This document shows, in pieces, positions 44,800 to 54,235 of a DNA stretch of 64,000 bases (positions are counted from its first letter, which is position 1; every line of letters begins with the position of its first letter). The notes below the pieces were generated by a model. That model was not told the DNA's origin and did not search any database. It saw nothing but the letters and a program-made list of their open reading frames with translations. Source of the stretch: Isoetes taiwanensis. Its lineage: Eukaryota; Streptophyta; Lycopodiopsida; Isoetales; Isoetaceae. The stretch is taken from contig JAJEKV010000027.1 in the NCBI GenBank assembly GCA_021234155.1, positions 10,924,716-10,988,715 on the forward strand, in the 5' to 3' direction. A program made the position numbers and the translations under genes.

Positions 44800-45490
44800 C
44801 TTAAAACGTAAATGCAACTTAGGTTGCATTCTGCCATATCCGCCAATGGCATTGCGCCATCTGGCGAAGGTTCTTTGCCGGAACTGCTATTAGTCTAAGA
44901 GCTGCAGCCGTTCTTGAAGTTACTCACCGTTCTTGAAGATTTACCTTCGATTCTTGAAGTTACTCGCCGTTCTTGAAGATTTACCTCTCATTCCGGCGTT
45001 TCTACCCCTGATTCTGGAGATTTTACCTCGATTCCTGTCGAAGGTGCGAATGCAACCTGTTGCATCCACGTTATAAGAATGGCGGTTCTTGCCGATTCGA
45101 GTCATCCACGCCTCGCCGCTCCGTGGCGTCGGCCTTCCTCCTCGAATCGGCGAGAAACCGCCATTCTTATATACGTAAAAACCACTTAGTCTCCATTCTA
45201 TCCCATTGTCCAATGAGATATCGCCATGTGGCATGTTTAATTTCCAAGAATCTCCAACTACTGCATTCTACTTTTGCTTACATTCTGTTTTTTCACTAAC
45301 ATTCTTGACTTTAGCCGTTGGATATTTGACACGTGTCATAGAATGGATGACTAAGTGGTCTCCACGTAAAGGTAATGTCACTTTAAGTGACATTCTGGCT
45401 GGAGGTGTCAACAGAGCTCCGCGCTAATGTGCGTTGCCCTGTTTCCACCTCCAGAATGTCACTTGAAGTGACATTCCCTTATACGTAAAG
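44800..45490. repeat. Row of four adjoining fold-back units beside the PEX4 start
   Basis: Unit 1 (about 44805-45071) has ends ACGTAAATGCAAC..GGTTGCATTC and, at the other end, GAATGCAACC..GTTGCATCCACGT. Unit 2 (45068-45175) has arms TATAAGAATGGCGGTT / AACCGCCATTCTTATA plus GCCGATTCGAG / CTCGAATCGGC. Unit 3 (about 45172-45368) has arms CCACTTAGTCTCCATTCTAT / ATAGAATGGATGACTAAGTGG. Unit 4 (about 45365-45486) has arms built from a palindrome with 10-bp halves AATGTCACTT. Neighbours meet at ACGT(A). They look like a chain of small MITE-like elements or one composite. Confidence 0.7.
44887..45060 (+). repeat. Short direct repeats GTTCTTGAAG in the loop of fold-back unit 1
   Basis: (C)GTTCTTGAAGTTACTC and CGTTCTTGAAGATTTACC alternate at 44911-44990, giving a roughly 50-bp period repeated twice, with a diverged third copy following. 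They lie inside the largest fold-back unit. Confidence 0.65.
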
Positions 45491-46045
45491 TTCGGGTAGT
45501 TTCATTCTGAAAATTTCGTCCAATCCAAGAGTGACACTATGCAACATTCTTTCCCGGAATTGTTCAATTAGTTGCATTCTAAGTTTCCAGTTGCATTTCA
45601 AGATCTTGCTTACATTCTATCTTGCATTCTGCATTCTAGTTTCTTGATTATTTACAGTTGTATTTACTAACTGGGGAATAAAACCCCAGTGAAACCATAG
45701 CCAGTGCAACAGATTGGAAAAGGCTACACAAAAGATGAAAATATTCTTAAAGAACCACCGGACCTGTTTACGGAGGAGTTGGAAAGGGGGGAAACAGGAG
45801 TAGCTTCATCGTCCTGGCTCTGCTCTGCAGTAAAGATGTCGTTATCTGGAGGAGGAAGATGTGAAGAAGAACGAGTAAATCCATCGTGGCTAGAGGTCGA
45901 AAAGCATAATGTAAAACTGAAAGCTTACAAGAAAATATAAAAATATTCACAAAGAACTGTCGGACCTCTGCTTTAAGGCCTCCGATAGCAAAATTCTTCA
46001 TAAAGTAAGCAAGTACACGAAGGAAAGAAAGAAACAACACTACAA
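45491..46045. other. Spacer dense in CATTCT motifs
   Basis: TTGCATTCT/TACATTCT/AACATTCT variants occur many times between about 44818 and 45650, including GTTGCATTCTAAG and CTTGCATTCTGCATTCTAG. A plus frame at 45704-45940 has no known domain. No gene is seen. Confidence 0.5.
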
Positions 46046-46049
46046 GGGA

Positions 46050-46470
46050 TAGTCGACCTTCAATGACGTCACGACATCGAAGAACGACGACATGTCGTCG
46101 AAAAACGACGACAACGTCGTTTGACGACTTCATCGTCGTTGAACGACGTTGCGCAGACCTGACGTGTCGCGTCGGCCGGCGTGGCATGGTGTTGTTGCCA
46201 AGCCGGGCAAAATCCCGCGTCAAGACCGCCGCCTAAACGCCGTTGAACGGCGTTACGCAGAAGCCGACGTGTCGGCGTCTACCGCGGGCATGGGGTTGTT
46301 GCCAAGGCGCGGCGACTGCGTGTCAAGACGCGCCAGCTGGACGTCGTTGAACGACGTTCCGCAGAGCTGACGTGTCGCGTCGGCCTGCGTGACATGGGGC
46401 TGTTGCCAAGCCGGCGGCCAAGTGTCAAGAGACAGCGCCCGGTGGCCGTCGAACGAGCGGCGTTCAGAGT
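46050..46470. repeat. GC-rich tandem repeat (about 104 bp) built around a hairpin
   Basis: Three units start at about 46133, 46237 and 46341. Each has a CGTYGTTGAACGRCG hairpin, then CGCAGA..TGACGTGTCG, CATGG.GTTGTTGCCAA and C.GTCAAGA. A fourth, degenerate unit begins near 46448. Upstream, 46065-46130 is a cluster of further CGTCG/CGACG palindromes. Minus-strand frames here repeat RRPTRHV..A.RRSTT and are by-products of the tandem structure, not genes. Confidence 0.8.
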
Positions 46471-47215
46471 TTGAACGTTTGCCAAAAAAACTGGATACGT
46501 GCTTTTTTCAACTCTAATCTTTAACCTGAAAAGGCGTAAAGACCTAGAAGCCAAAAATAGTATTTCTTCCTGCAGTGCCAAGATCTTGCGGGCAGCTCCT
46601 TCCTGTAGTGTCAAGGTGCCATAGCTTGAGCCGGATGGCAGCATAGAAGGCGCCATAGACGAAGGCGCCATCGCTGGACTATCAGAGGAAAAATGAAAAT
46701 GCAATGCCACATCATCGCTATGTCATTATAAAACTACCGCGACACGTAACAATAATTGCCTTCTACTTGCAATTCTGGTGTGTTAGGTGTGCCTACGTGC
46801 TGATGCGCGTCGGCACAACTTCCACGCCAGAATTAATTAACCACGATTCCGTTATTTTGAAATTATTCCACCATTTTGAAATTTACAAATAGTGACAACC
46901 CCAATTTCAACATTGCACATAAATACTTTTTATTATCAGTCTTAATTCTAACAGATCTCAAATTACAAGTTAACACTTAGTTAATCACAATTCTACATAG
47001 TTAAGTAGATGTAACTCAACACATTTATACTCATCGACAATGAGAGTAAGATACTCATACGCTGAAAGTAAGATTACAATGAAAGCATGAATACAATGAA
47101 AAGTAAGATGCACTGAAAGTAGGATTACAGTGAAAGTAAGATTCACATCATAAGATACTCATGGACTCTCGTACTTTATTTTGCGTGTTCGGCTATCTTC
47201 TCTAGTGGCTTCAGA
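46471..47215. other. AT-rich spacer
   Basis: Contains a few GAAAGTAAGAT repeats at about 47060-47145. No gene or RNA is recognised. Confidence 0.5.
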
Positions 47216-47652
47216 ACCAACACATAACTACCATTTACATTAATTAACATAACCATTACATCCAACACTTTTAAATTAAAACCCCCTTGAAACCCCCTTT
47301 GGTTTTGGTGGATATTCACACGGGGGGTGACTCCGGGCAACGAGAGTTGTTGGATAGGCATATTCACCCCTTATTCCTTAATCTACACCGTACACAAAGT
47401 TCCTCGTTTGTGGGGTATGGATGTATGGAATTTGCTATAGTGTATAATAAGATTTGCAAAATACTATAAGATTTGAGGTAATATATACTATATGGTGTTG
47501 ATTTTGTACGTGCAAAACATAATTGTAGGGGCTCTCGCTGCCCGACGTCACCCCCCGGGTGAATATGCACCCAAACCAAAGGGGGTTTTAAATTAAAAGT
47601 GTTGGATGTAATGGTTATGTTAATTAATGTAAATGGTAGTTATGCGTTGGTT
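47216..47652. mobile_element. 437-bp fold-back element with roughly 135-bp inverted arms
   Basis: The left arm (47216-47349) contains ACCAACACATAACTACCATT, TTACATTAATTAACATAACC and CACGGGGGGTGAC. The right arm (47521-47652) is its near-perfect reverse complement. The main difference is a doubled AAACCCCCTT in the left arm. A roughly 170-bp unique loop lies between. No transposase is seen. A long inverted repeat of this kind is typical of fold-back or MITE elements. Confidence 0.85.
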
Positions 47653-48705
47653 AAAAAAAAGTTTTGGGCCCTTCGGGCCCTAACAAAGCAAGCATAAGTA
47701 TTATACTGATATATATATTTAAAACAATTTAGCTTATTCATTATTCATTCAGTATCAGTAATTTGAATATTGCAATACAAGAATGAAGCTCATGAAGGAT
47801 CAAATGCAACACACCATTTATTCCACTCTAAACAATGCGATAATAAGGGTCGTATTCATTGAAAGAAATGCGCAAGGTAATCACATGGATAAAGGCCAAT
47901 CTTGGATAATTACAAAACGCCCACAACTAATACCTTCTCACGGGGGCCTTTTCTGCTTGCTTATTGAGCATGCTAGGGTTCTGACACCAAAACCGTAGAA
48001 GCTACCCATATATGAGAAGAACAAGAATCATTTATTAAATAAGGAGCCCTTGTGAACAAGTTTTTCTTATTTCCCTTCATCAAACTAATCAGCACCAGAA
48101 GGTGTGAAATTGTTAGATTTTGAGAATCAAACAATCTTAACACCAATGCATAGCCTATGCATTTGTAAGACAAGCAACATCAATTTGCATCTGCAATGCT
48201 AACCATATCCATATTAAGTTAATGATCAGCTTTCACAGCATAGTAATGTAGCTATGCATTTAAAATAATCATTGAAGCATGGAATGTAGACTCTACAATA
48301 TCAATACATTCAATAAGAAGTTTAACACAGACCTTTCACAATATAATTCGACCTTTCTTCTCCCTTCTAAGGTGTCTTCTATACATCTTAGATTACAGTT
48401 TTATGATCTTCAAAACACCGTCAAAACTTGTTGCAGAAGAAGATACTGTCAAAACTTATCACATTTCAAAAGTAAAAAAAAAACACAGAACAAGACGAAC
48501 CTCACCTTTAGGGTTTAAAGGAACATATCCTTAGTCCATGAGGCGTGGCAAAACAGAAACAATCTGATCATTGGCAACGCAAGTAGTGGAATAAGCAGCA
48601 AAAGGAATGCAAAAGCTTTTTGCATGGGTCTTGTTGCCATTACAGGAGAAGACTTCAGAAAACCTTGTTGTCTGCAAACCCTGTTGTCTGCCATAATTGT
48701 CTATG
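47653..48705. other. AT-rich spacer
   Basis: GGGCCCTTCGGGCCC at about 47677 is a perfect hairpin next to the fold-back element. The remainder shows no gene, RNA or strong repeat. Confidence 0.5.
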
Positions 48706-48706
48706 A

Positions 48707-49009
48707 ATGAATCTATTTACATATACTTACAGGAACCTCTGTGAATGGTTTGACGTGCAAGCCAGCTGGGGAAGTAGTGTCCACAGATTTCTTGTCCACC
48801 AGGCTAAGAAACCCAGCGGCATTCAAAGGCTCGGGTCTGCAGTGAACGGATTAAATGTACAGACTTTTGTAGGGCTGAACACGTTAGGGATCTCGTTGGC
48901 TCGTATTGACTTCATAGCAGGGGGTATAAACCCTCCGTGTGTTTTGCAGCTTGCTTTCAATATTCCTGCTGACCTCGTTACCAAGCTCCAGGCCAATTTC
49001 ACCACTTAA
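48707..49009 (+). pseudogene. Germin-like protein remnant with the cupin core deleted
   Basis: The open frame contains GLNTLGISLARIDFIAGGIN followed by PP, the characteristic germin-like sequence just before the metal-binding PHTHPR box. Here it jumps directly to CVLQLAFNIPADLVTKLQAN, which resembles the extreme C-terminus of germin-like proteins (F.....V..LQ..F). The HxH...E...H metal site and beta-barrel core are therefore missing. The preceding part (SWGSSVHRFLVHQAKKPSGI) does not show a signal peptide. Germin-like proteins are cell-wall cupins; this copy cannot fold as one. Confidence 0.65.
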
Positions 49010-49535
49010 AATTTGCTCACATGTAAATAAGAATATCAACACACTGTTGCCTTGAAACCCACCAGACCATGCCATGGAAACTTTGAATATGTAGCACAAA
49101 CTGCTGAAGCAAGCATCCGGCCGCATCATCCTCTGCACTAAAGCACTAAAGCTTTCCACTCCAAATCTGTTTCCACTCTGATCACAAGAACATTAATTTT
49201 TTGCAAGAATGCCCTGAAATGCTATCCACGAGGCTTGCATGTTCAGTCCCTAAAATAAAAAGATGGCTTTTGTTGTGAGCCCTTGGATGTTGGACCATTG
49301 AAAAAAAAAAGCTAAATCAACGACTAAGAAATGGTGCACTCTAGATGTACGCATTAGTACATCCATTCGAATACGCCATGAAATCTTAGGAAAACCTTTG
49401 TGAAAAGCGTACAAAAACACAAAAAAAAACCCCTGTTATTATGCTACATATTCTTCATAGAGATTGGAATCTTCATGTACCCCTTTCTCGGATCCACCTT
49501 GCCCTTTCTGGGGTTCCATGACGTCAACAAGGATT
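49010..49535. other. Spacer, nothing recognised
   Basis: Frames are short and have no recognisable domain. A run of A residues at about 49299-49307 could be a retroposon tail, but no body is identifiable. Confidence 0.4.
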
Positions 49536-52530
49536 TTATTTCCACCCATTGGTGCGGATCACTTGCATCATACTTCCATTACTTATTAAAACAATCTTTG
49601 TAGTGCTCTTTTTCAGTAATGACTCCTTTCCGCTTACTGGGTGCCACCACTCCACATGCACCTTGCTTCTGTTAGGGTTATTAGTTTCCCTACAAATGCT
49701 CGAGACGATATATCCTAACCAAATAGGATATGTATCTTCATCTGATGGCCTGACAATCAAATATTGACCATCCTTCAAATCCATCTTAGGATCATATGGA
49801 GCAAGTCCATAATATTTGGGATGCTCCTTTCTAGGTCCAACATAGTGCTCTTCTTCCTCTTCCACCTCCTCTTAAGACTCCTCTGTCATCAAGTGGATCG
49901 GCTGCTCATCAGGTTGGAATTGACCATGGTCAAGCCTCCATCGACTTTGAGGTAGCCAACCCTCTCGAAGGACACTACTACTTGTGTCCAAACTCCCTAA
50001 AAGCATATGAATTTCATTCCAATAATTTACAAGTGCTTCATTGCATGCTCTTCTTCAATTGTGTAACCGTAAGGAGGAGCTCTGCAAGGTGAGGGCAGCC
50101 CGCCTGCAAAAGAAATGGGCAGTGTACAGGGGAGGCGCAGCAATTATTCTAGATCAATGGCCTTCCAATCCTTGGACTGGCTATGTCTAGATAATTTTAG
50201 AAGCATAGATTTACCACTAGCATTAGCATTATCTTATTTTATTCTTGGTAGCCTTTTAATATTTGGTTATTGTGTTTGATGATGGGGCCTAGTCCCCAGG
50301 TTTTAGATGGGCTGTTGCCCTTGCATGTGTCGTCCCATAACCCGTTGGGTTCCCGTGGACGTAAAAATTCATCTTATCTTATCTTATCTTATCTTCTCTC
50401 TGGTGCTATGCATTTATTTGCTAAGGATTTCTCCCAGTACTTTATATATTCCATTATCCCTTCCATAGTCCACTCATAGTCCTTTACTTCTCCTAATGGT
50501 TTCATAGCTTTAGGCTCTCCCGTCAGCACCATTGGTTCACTTGTCACATCCTCTTTCCAAATCAATATATCTTTATCTTCTGGTTTCCACACAGGATCTC
50601 CAGCCCTCATCTTGTATTGCATTATTGGCTTTCCATTTTTCACCAAAACCTAAATTGCAAGGGGAACACTATGCCTAATAAGGTCTTCACGAGCATAACC
50701 CTCTATGAACTCTTTCCAGTCGGGGATTTCTTGTATCAATGAACCAATAGGAGGAGGTGAAGAACACTGCTTAAGTTCTAAAAGCCTCGGATAGGTGATG
50801 ATATCACTTCTCTGCAATTTGATCCTATAATGCCCAAACATTGCGTCAATGTCTTCGTAAGTGTGGCCAGGCATCAAATAACCAACATAGACCATTTCAA
50901 ACACTCCAACCCATGTAAGATACGACAAGTATGGAAACAAGTATCTATTTTATTCTGACCACCACAATTTTCAAGTTGTAAGAGTAGGTCTTTGGGTAGT
51001 CGGCGCCCTATTATTGGGTTCACACGAATTGCAGGTGCTGGCCCATTCATCCTTCCTATGGTCAAATCCTCTAGTTTCATGGGAGTAGTGTCATGCAATG
51101 CCTTGAAGAGATGTTGCAATGGATTACAAGAATGAACATCTCCATTAAACCATGTTCCAAATCGCGCAATGTTTTGGCAACGCTACCAATATGAAAGTTT
51201 GGACCATCTTCCCATAATTCTAATGCAAAATGGTCGTGATGCACTGCTCCCTGGCCATGAGTTATGAATCCAGCTAGTGATATTTGCAATGGAAAGGACC
51301 TTGCAACAGACTTTGGTATAGCCCTAAACTAAGGCAAACAGGTTATTTGCTGATCCACCTTGCATGAATGACGCATAGAAAATTCTCTGGTTCCATTGTA
51401 GACAAGCATCTCCACATCCAATATGTTGACCGACATGACATTTGCATCGTGTGAATTCTCATTTCCTTTCGAACCGCTGATCTTTCCACCTCAAGCTTTG
51501 ACTTCTCGAGCTTATCTAACAAATCCACGCATATATTGCACTTTAAGAAGTTGTTATATTACATTCTTTTGACATCTGAAAAATGCTTACTCCAGAGTTT
51601 GCTGAAGGTTGATTCTGAAATCTTGTCCACATTCATTTCCTCTAGAAGATTGTTGATCATTTGTACAATCACTTTTTGTGTGAAATATGCATGCAACATT
51701 CGAACTACTTTCCTGCACCCTTCTTCATCAACTGCACTTTTGTGAGACATACTCTCAGCATGATAGTTAGCATACCTCTCGAATAAACTCTGAGCTGCAA
51801 GCACCCTGGGGGTTGTCCTCACCTTTTCCCGATTACTATGCCAACTTATTTGAGCCCCCCTCTTTTGATTCTGTCTAAATCTCCACCATGTAGAGGCTGA
51901 TATACCTAGTATGGTTGTCACTGCACTGCTGCATATCCATTTCCCACCAATAGGAAATCCCCTATTCCTGACATCAGGTGATGGCCCAAATGCATGTTCT
52001 ATGATATTGTAAATATAAGGTTTTCTAACGTCATGAGTTTTCTCCTTGAAGATTGATCTGACTTCCACAAGTTCTATCACTGTGAATCTACCAAAGCAGT
52101 TGTTGGGGTAGCCACAATCCCCCCCTCTGATGGCTTGCATGGTCTCTTCACTACAGTTGTTAGTATCTTTCACAGTCTGAATCTTTTCCTTCATTTTCTT
52201 CCTCTTCAAGAAGTCGTACGCCCTTCTTTTGGGATGCATATACCCATAGGAGGTATGGAAGATATGGAAGGAATGTCATTTTCATCCACCACCACATTAT
52301 TTTCTCCAACACGCTCAGTTCCTTGAAGCAACTATTTTCCTATTATCTCAAGGGAGTCTACAGGCCAAAGCAACAAGACTGGTAACTCTAAACCACTATT
52401 GATATTATTGCAAGCATAGCAGTGTTTGTCTGTCAGCTCAACACTGAAGTTATAAAGTTGTATTGAAGAAATGGAGACTCCCACAAAGTCATATTGATAG
52501 CGAAGAGGAAGATAAGTCAAACACTTCCTC
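49536..52530 (-). pseudogene. Transposase-like gene with GHTxEDIDAxFG motif (DUF7869-type), broken
   Basis: Minus-strand order: an N-terminal part (52532-52332); a 226-codon frame (52239-51559) with YIYNIIEHAFGPSPDVRNRG and a Cys/His-free basic centre; LEKSKLEVERSAVRKEMRIH and FLCVIHA then KVDQQ (51.4 kb), where relatives have HDKxDQ; ISLAGFITHGQGAVHHDHFA (51.25 kb); LPKDLLLQLENCGGQNK (51.0 kb); and VGYLMPGHTYEDIDAMFGHY (50.9 kb). A C-terminal segment follows (49865-49536) with DGQYLIVRPSDEDTYPIWLG and VHVEWWHPVSGKE, similar to a chromatin-reader-like tail. As I recall, databases call this family DUF7869; its RNase H-like fold suggests transposase ancestry. There are several frame changes and stops, plus an insertion at 50.1-50.4 kb. 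Confidence 0.65.
50125..50397 (+). mobile_element. 5'-truncated LINE end with (ATCTT)n tail inside the transposase-like gene
   Basis: The plus strand reads VYRGGAAIILDQWPSNPWTG and a stop, a LINE C-terminal end, then a 3' UTR with GATGGGGCCTAGTCCCC and the conserved box CCCATAACCCGTTGGGTTCC followed by CGTGGACGTAAAAATTC. It ends in (ATCTT)n at 50372-50396. It splits the minus-strand gene between LANKCIAPERR (50389) and the segment at about 50120. Insertion is later than the host gene. Confidence 0.7.
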
Positions 52531-53228
52531 AAGTGATAGTGAGAAAAGTGAAGGTGATGAGGATGGCATAAATGAATATGATGATGTGCTAGATCCCTTC
52601 CTCATCACTCCTCATACCTTTGCACATAACTGAGTCTTAGAAAAATACTGTAAATTTTGAATATGAATATGAAGATTTTATCTTCAAATTTTGAAAATAC
52701 TAGAATTCTAGTTACAGACATCACTTCAATCTTTTGTTAAATTTTGTATTCTCTTACATTAGAGGTTCTCTCTAAAAACATACTTCAGAAAAATTCAACT
52801 TGCAAAAAAAAGAGTCACTTTCACAAAGCCAATTCTCTCGTTGCATAAAAAAATTAGTCATTACGGGGGGTCAAAATACAATTTCATGCACCCTTTTTTT
52901 ACCTCATTTTATCCTTTTTGTAAAAAATAAGGGAATCTTTAAGGAATATTCCTTTTGCTCTCATTTCAATGATTTGCTCCCGTTTAATACGCAATCTTGT
53001 TCCTTGCAATTATGTTCAAATCTGCACTTATTGTAGTCAGTGCAAGTTGAGGCGTATAATGACTAAGGATTCGACATTGCCTATAATTGAAGCGCTCCAT
53101 GTACTGCTTGGCATCTATCTTATTTATTGTATTTTCTTTTGCCTCTTATTGACAGTGTAGTTTTGTGGGCAATTTTCTTTCGTCTCAAGATTCGTGTTTT
53201 CATTACAGTGTTTTAATTCGAATTTGGG
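52531..53228. other. Spacer between two broken genes
   Basis: AT-rich; no domain recognised on either strand. Confidence 0.4.
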
Positions 53229-53949
53229 ATGTCGCCAAGAAGGAAGCTTGCTGAAGCGCTGGATCAGGCTGCCATATCTCAGGTAGTTCTTCTATCATGT
53301 GAGTGGATTGAGGCGCTAGAACTTGTGCAACATAATTAACAAAGCTTTGCAGGTTGAAAAAATGAGCAATCAAGCAGGAGAAATGAAATGTTATATTGGA
53401 GAAGCATGATTCTTGTTAGCAGAAAACAGGAAAGATGTAATTGGCAAGGGCATTGTTGATAACATGGCACCAACTACAGCATGCCATGGAGTGCCCTTGG
53501 GACCTGATTATATTAGAATTAGATTGACATACTGCTTTGCTGCCACTCATCCATTACGAAGACCACCATGCAGGAGCAGAAACACTTGGAGAATCACTGG
53601 GGAGTTTCTAGGGAGTTTCTTGGCTTGGCCAACACCACTCAGAGAGGTATGTACTAAAATTTTACTGTCGCACTGTTGCTCTTCATTGTAGCTACTGTAG
53701 CATATTTCACGTGTCACCTTTAGATGTGCTGCTCACATGCATACTCGTATGTCTACACAATAATGTTGCTACTGTATTGCTTATGCTATAAATTTGAGTT
53801 CCCCTCACTGGCAGTGCATTAGTCATGCGAGTCGCCAGCGCCAGCGCCTTCGAATATATTAATAGTTTGCTGTATTCTGATTCGCATAGACAAAATCATG
53901 GACATGTGAGTCTGAAAGTACATTGTACCTTCTTTTTGGCTTTTTAACT

Positions 53950-54235
53950 AAAAGATAGTGTATTCCAGAATACAATTCTCCCTTTCTAGACAGGTAGACA
54001 GGTGAAAGTGTATTCCGAAATACACTTTCACCTTCTGAGAAAACAAAAGTGTATTCCCTTTTCTCAGAAGGTGAAAGTGTATTCCGGAATCCAGTGCATT
54101 CCGGAATACCTCTAGAGAGGGAGAAGTGTATTCCGGAATACACTTTCACCTCTCTAGAGAGAGAGAAGTATATTCTGGAATACATTTGCTCCATTCCAGA
54201 GTAGGAGAAGTGTATTCGAGAATACTTTTTTGGTA
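53950..54235. repeat. Palindrome cluster based on GTATTCCGGAATAC
   Basis: Within one intron-like spacer the palindrome GTATTCC(G/A)GAATAC or close variants occurs at about 53960, 54010, 54076-54107, 54127, 54172 and 54214. Two lie inside longer hairpins: 54001-54032 with 14-bp arms GGTGAAAGTGTATT, and 54033-54069 with arms TTCTGAGAAAA. A CTCTCTAGAGAG palindrome follows at about 54153. Further single copies sit in later spacers of the same gene (about 56112, 56382, 56460). Confidence 0.85.

Noticed and set aside
46279-46710. 143-codon minus frame with RRPTRHV repeats
   Set aside because: Produced by the GC-rich tandem hairpin repeat; the repeated words follow the DNA period.
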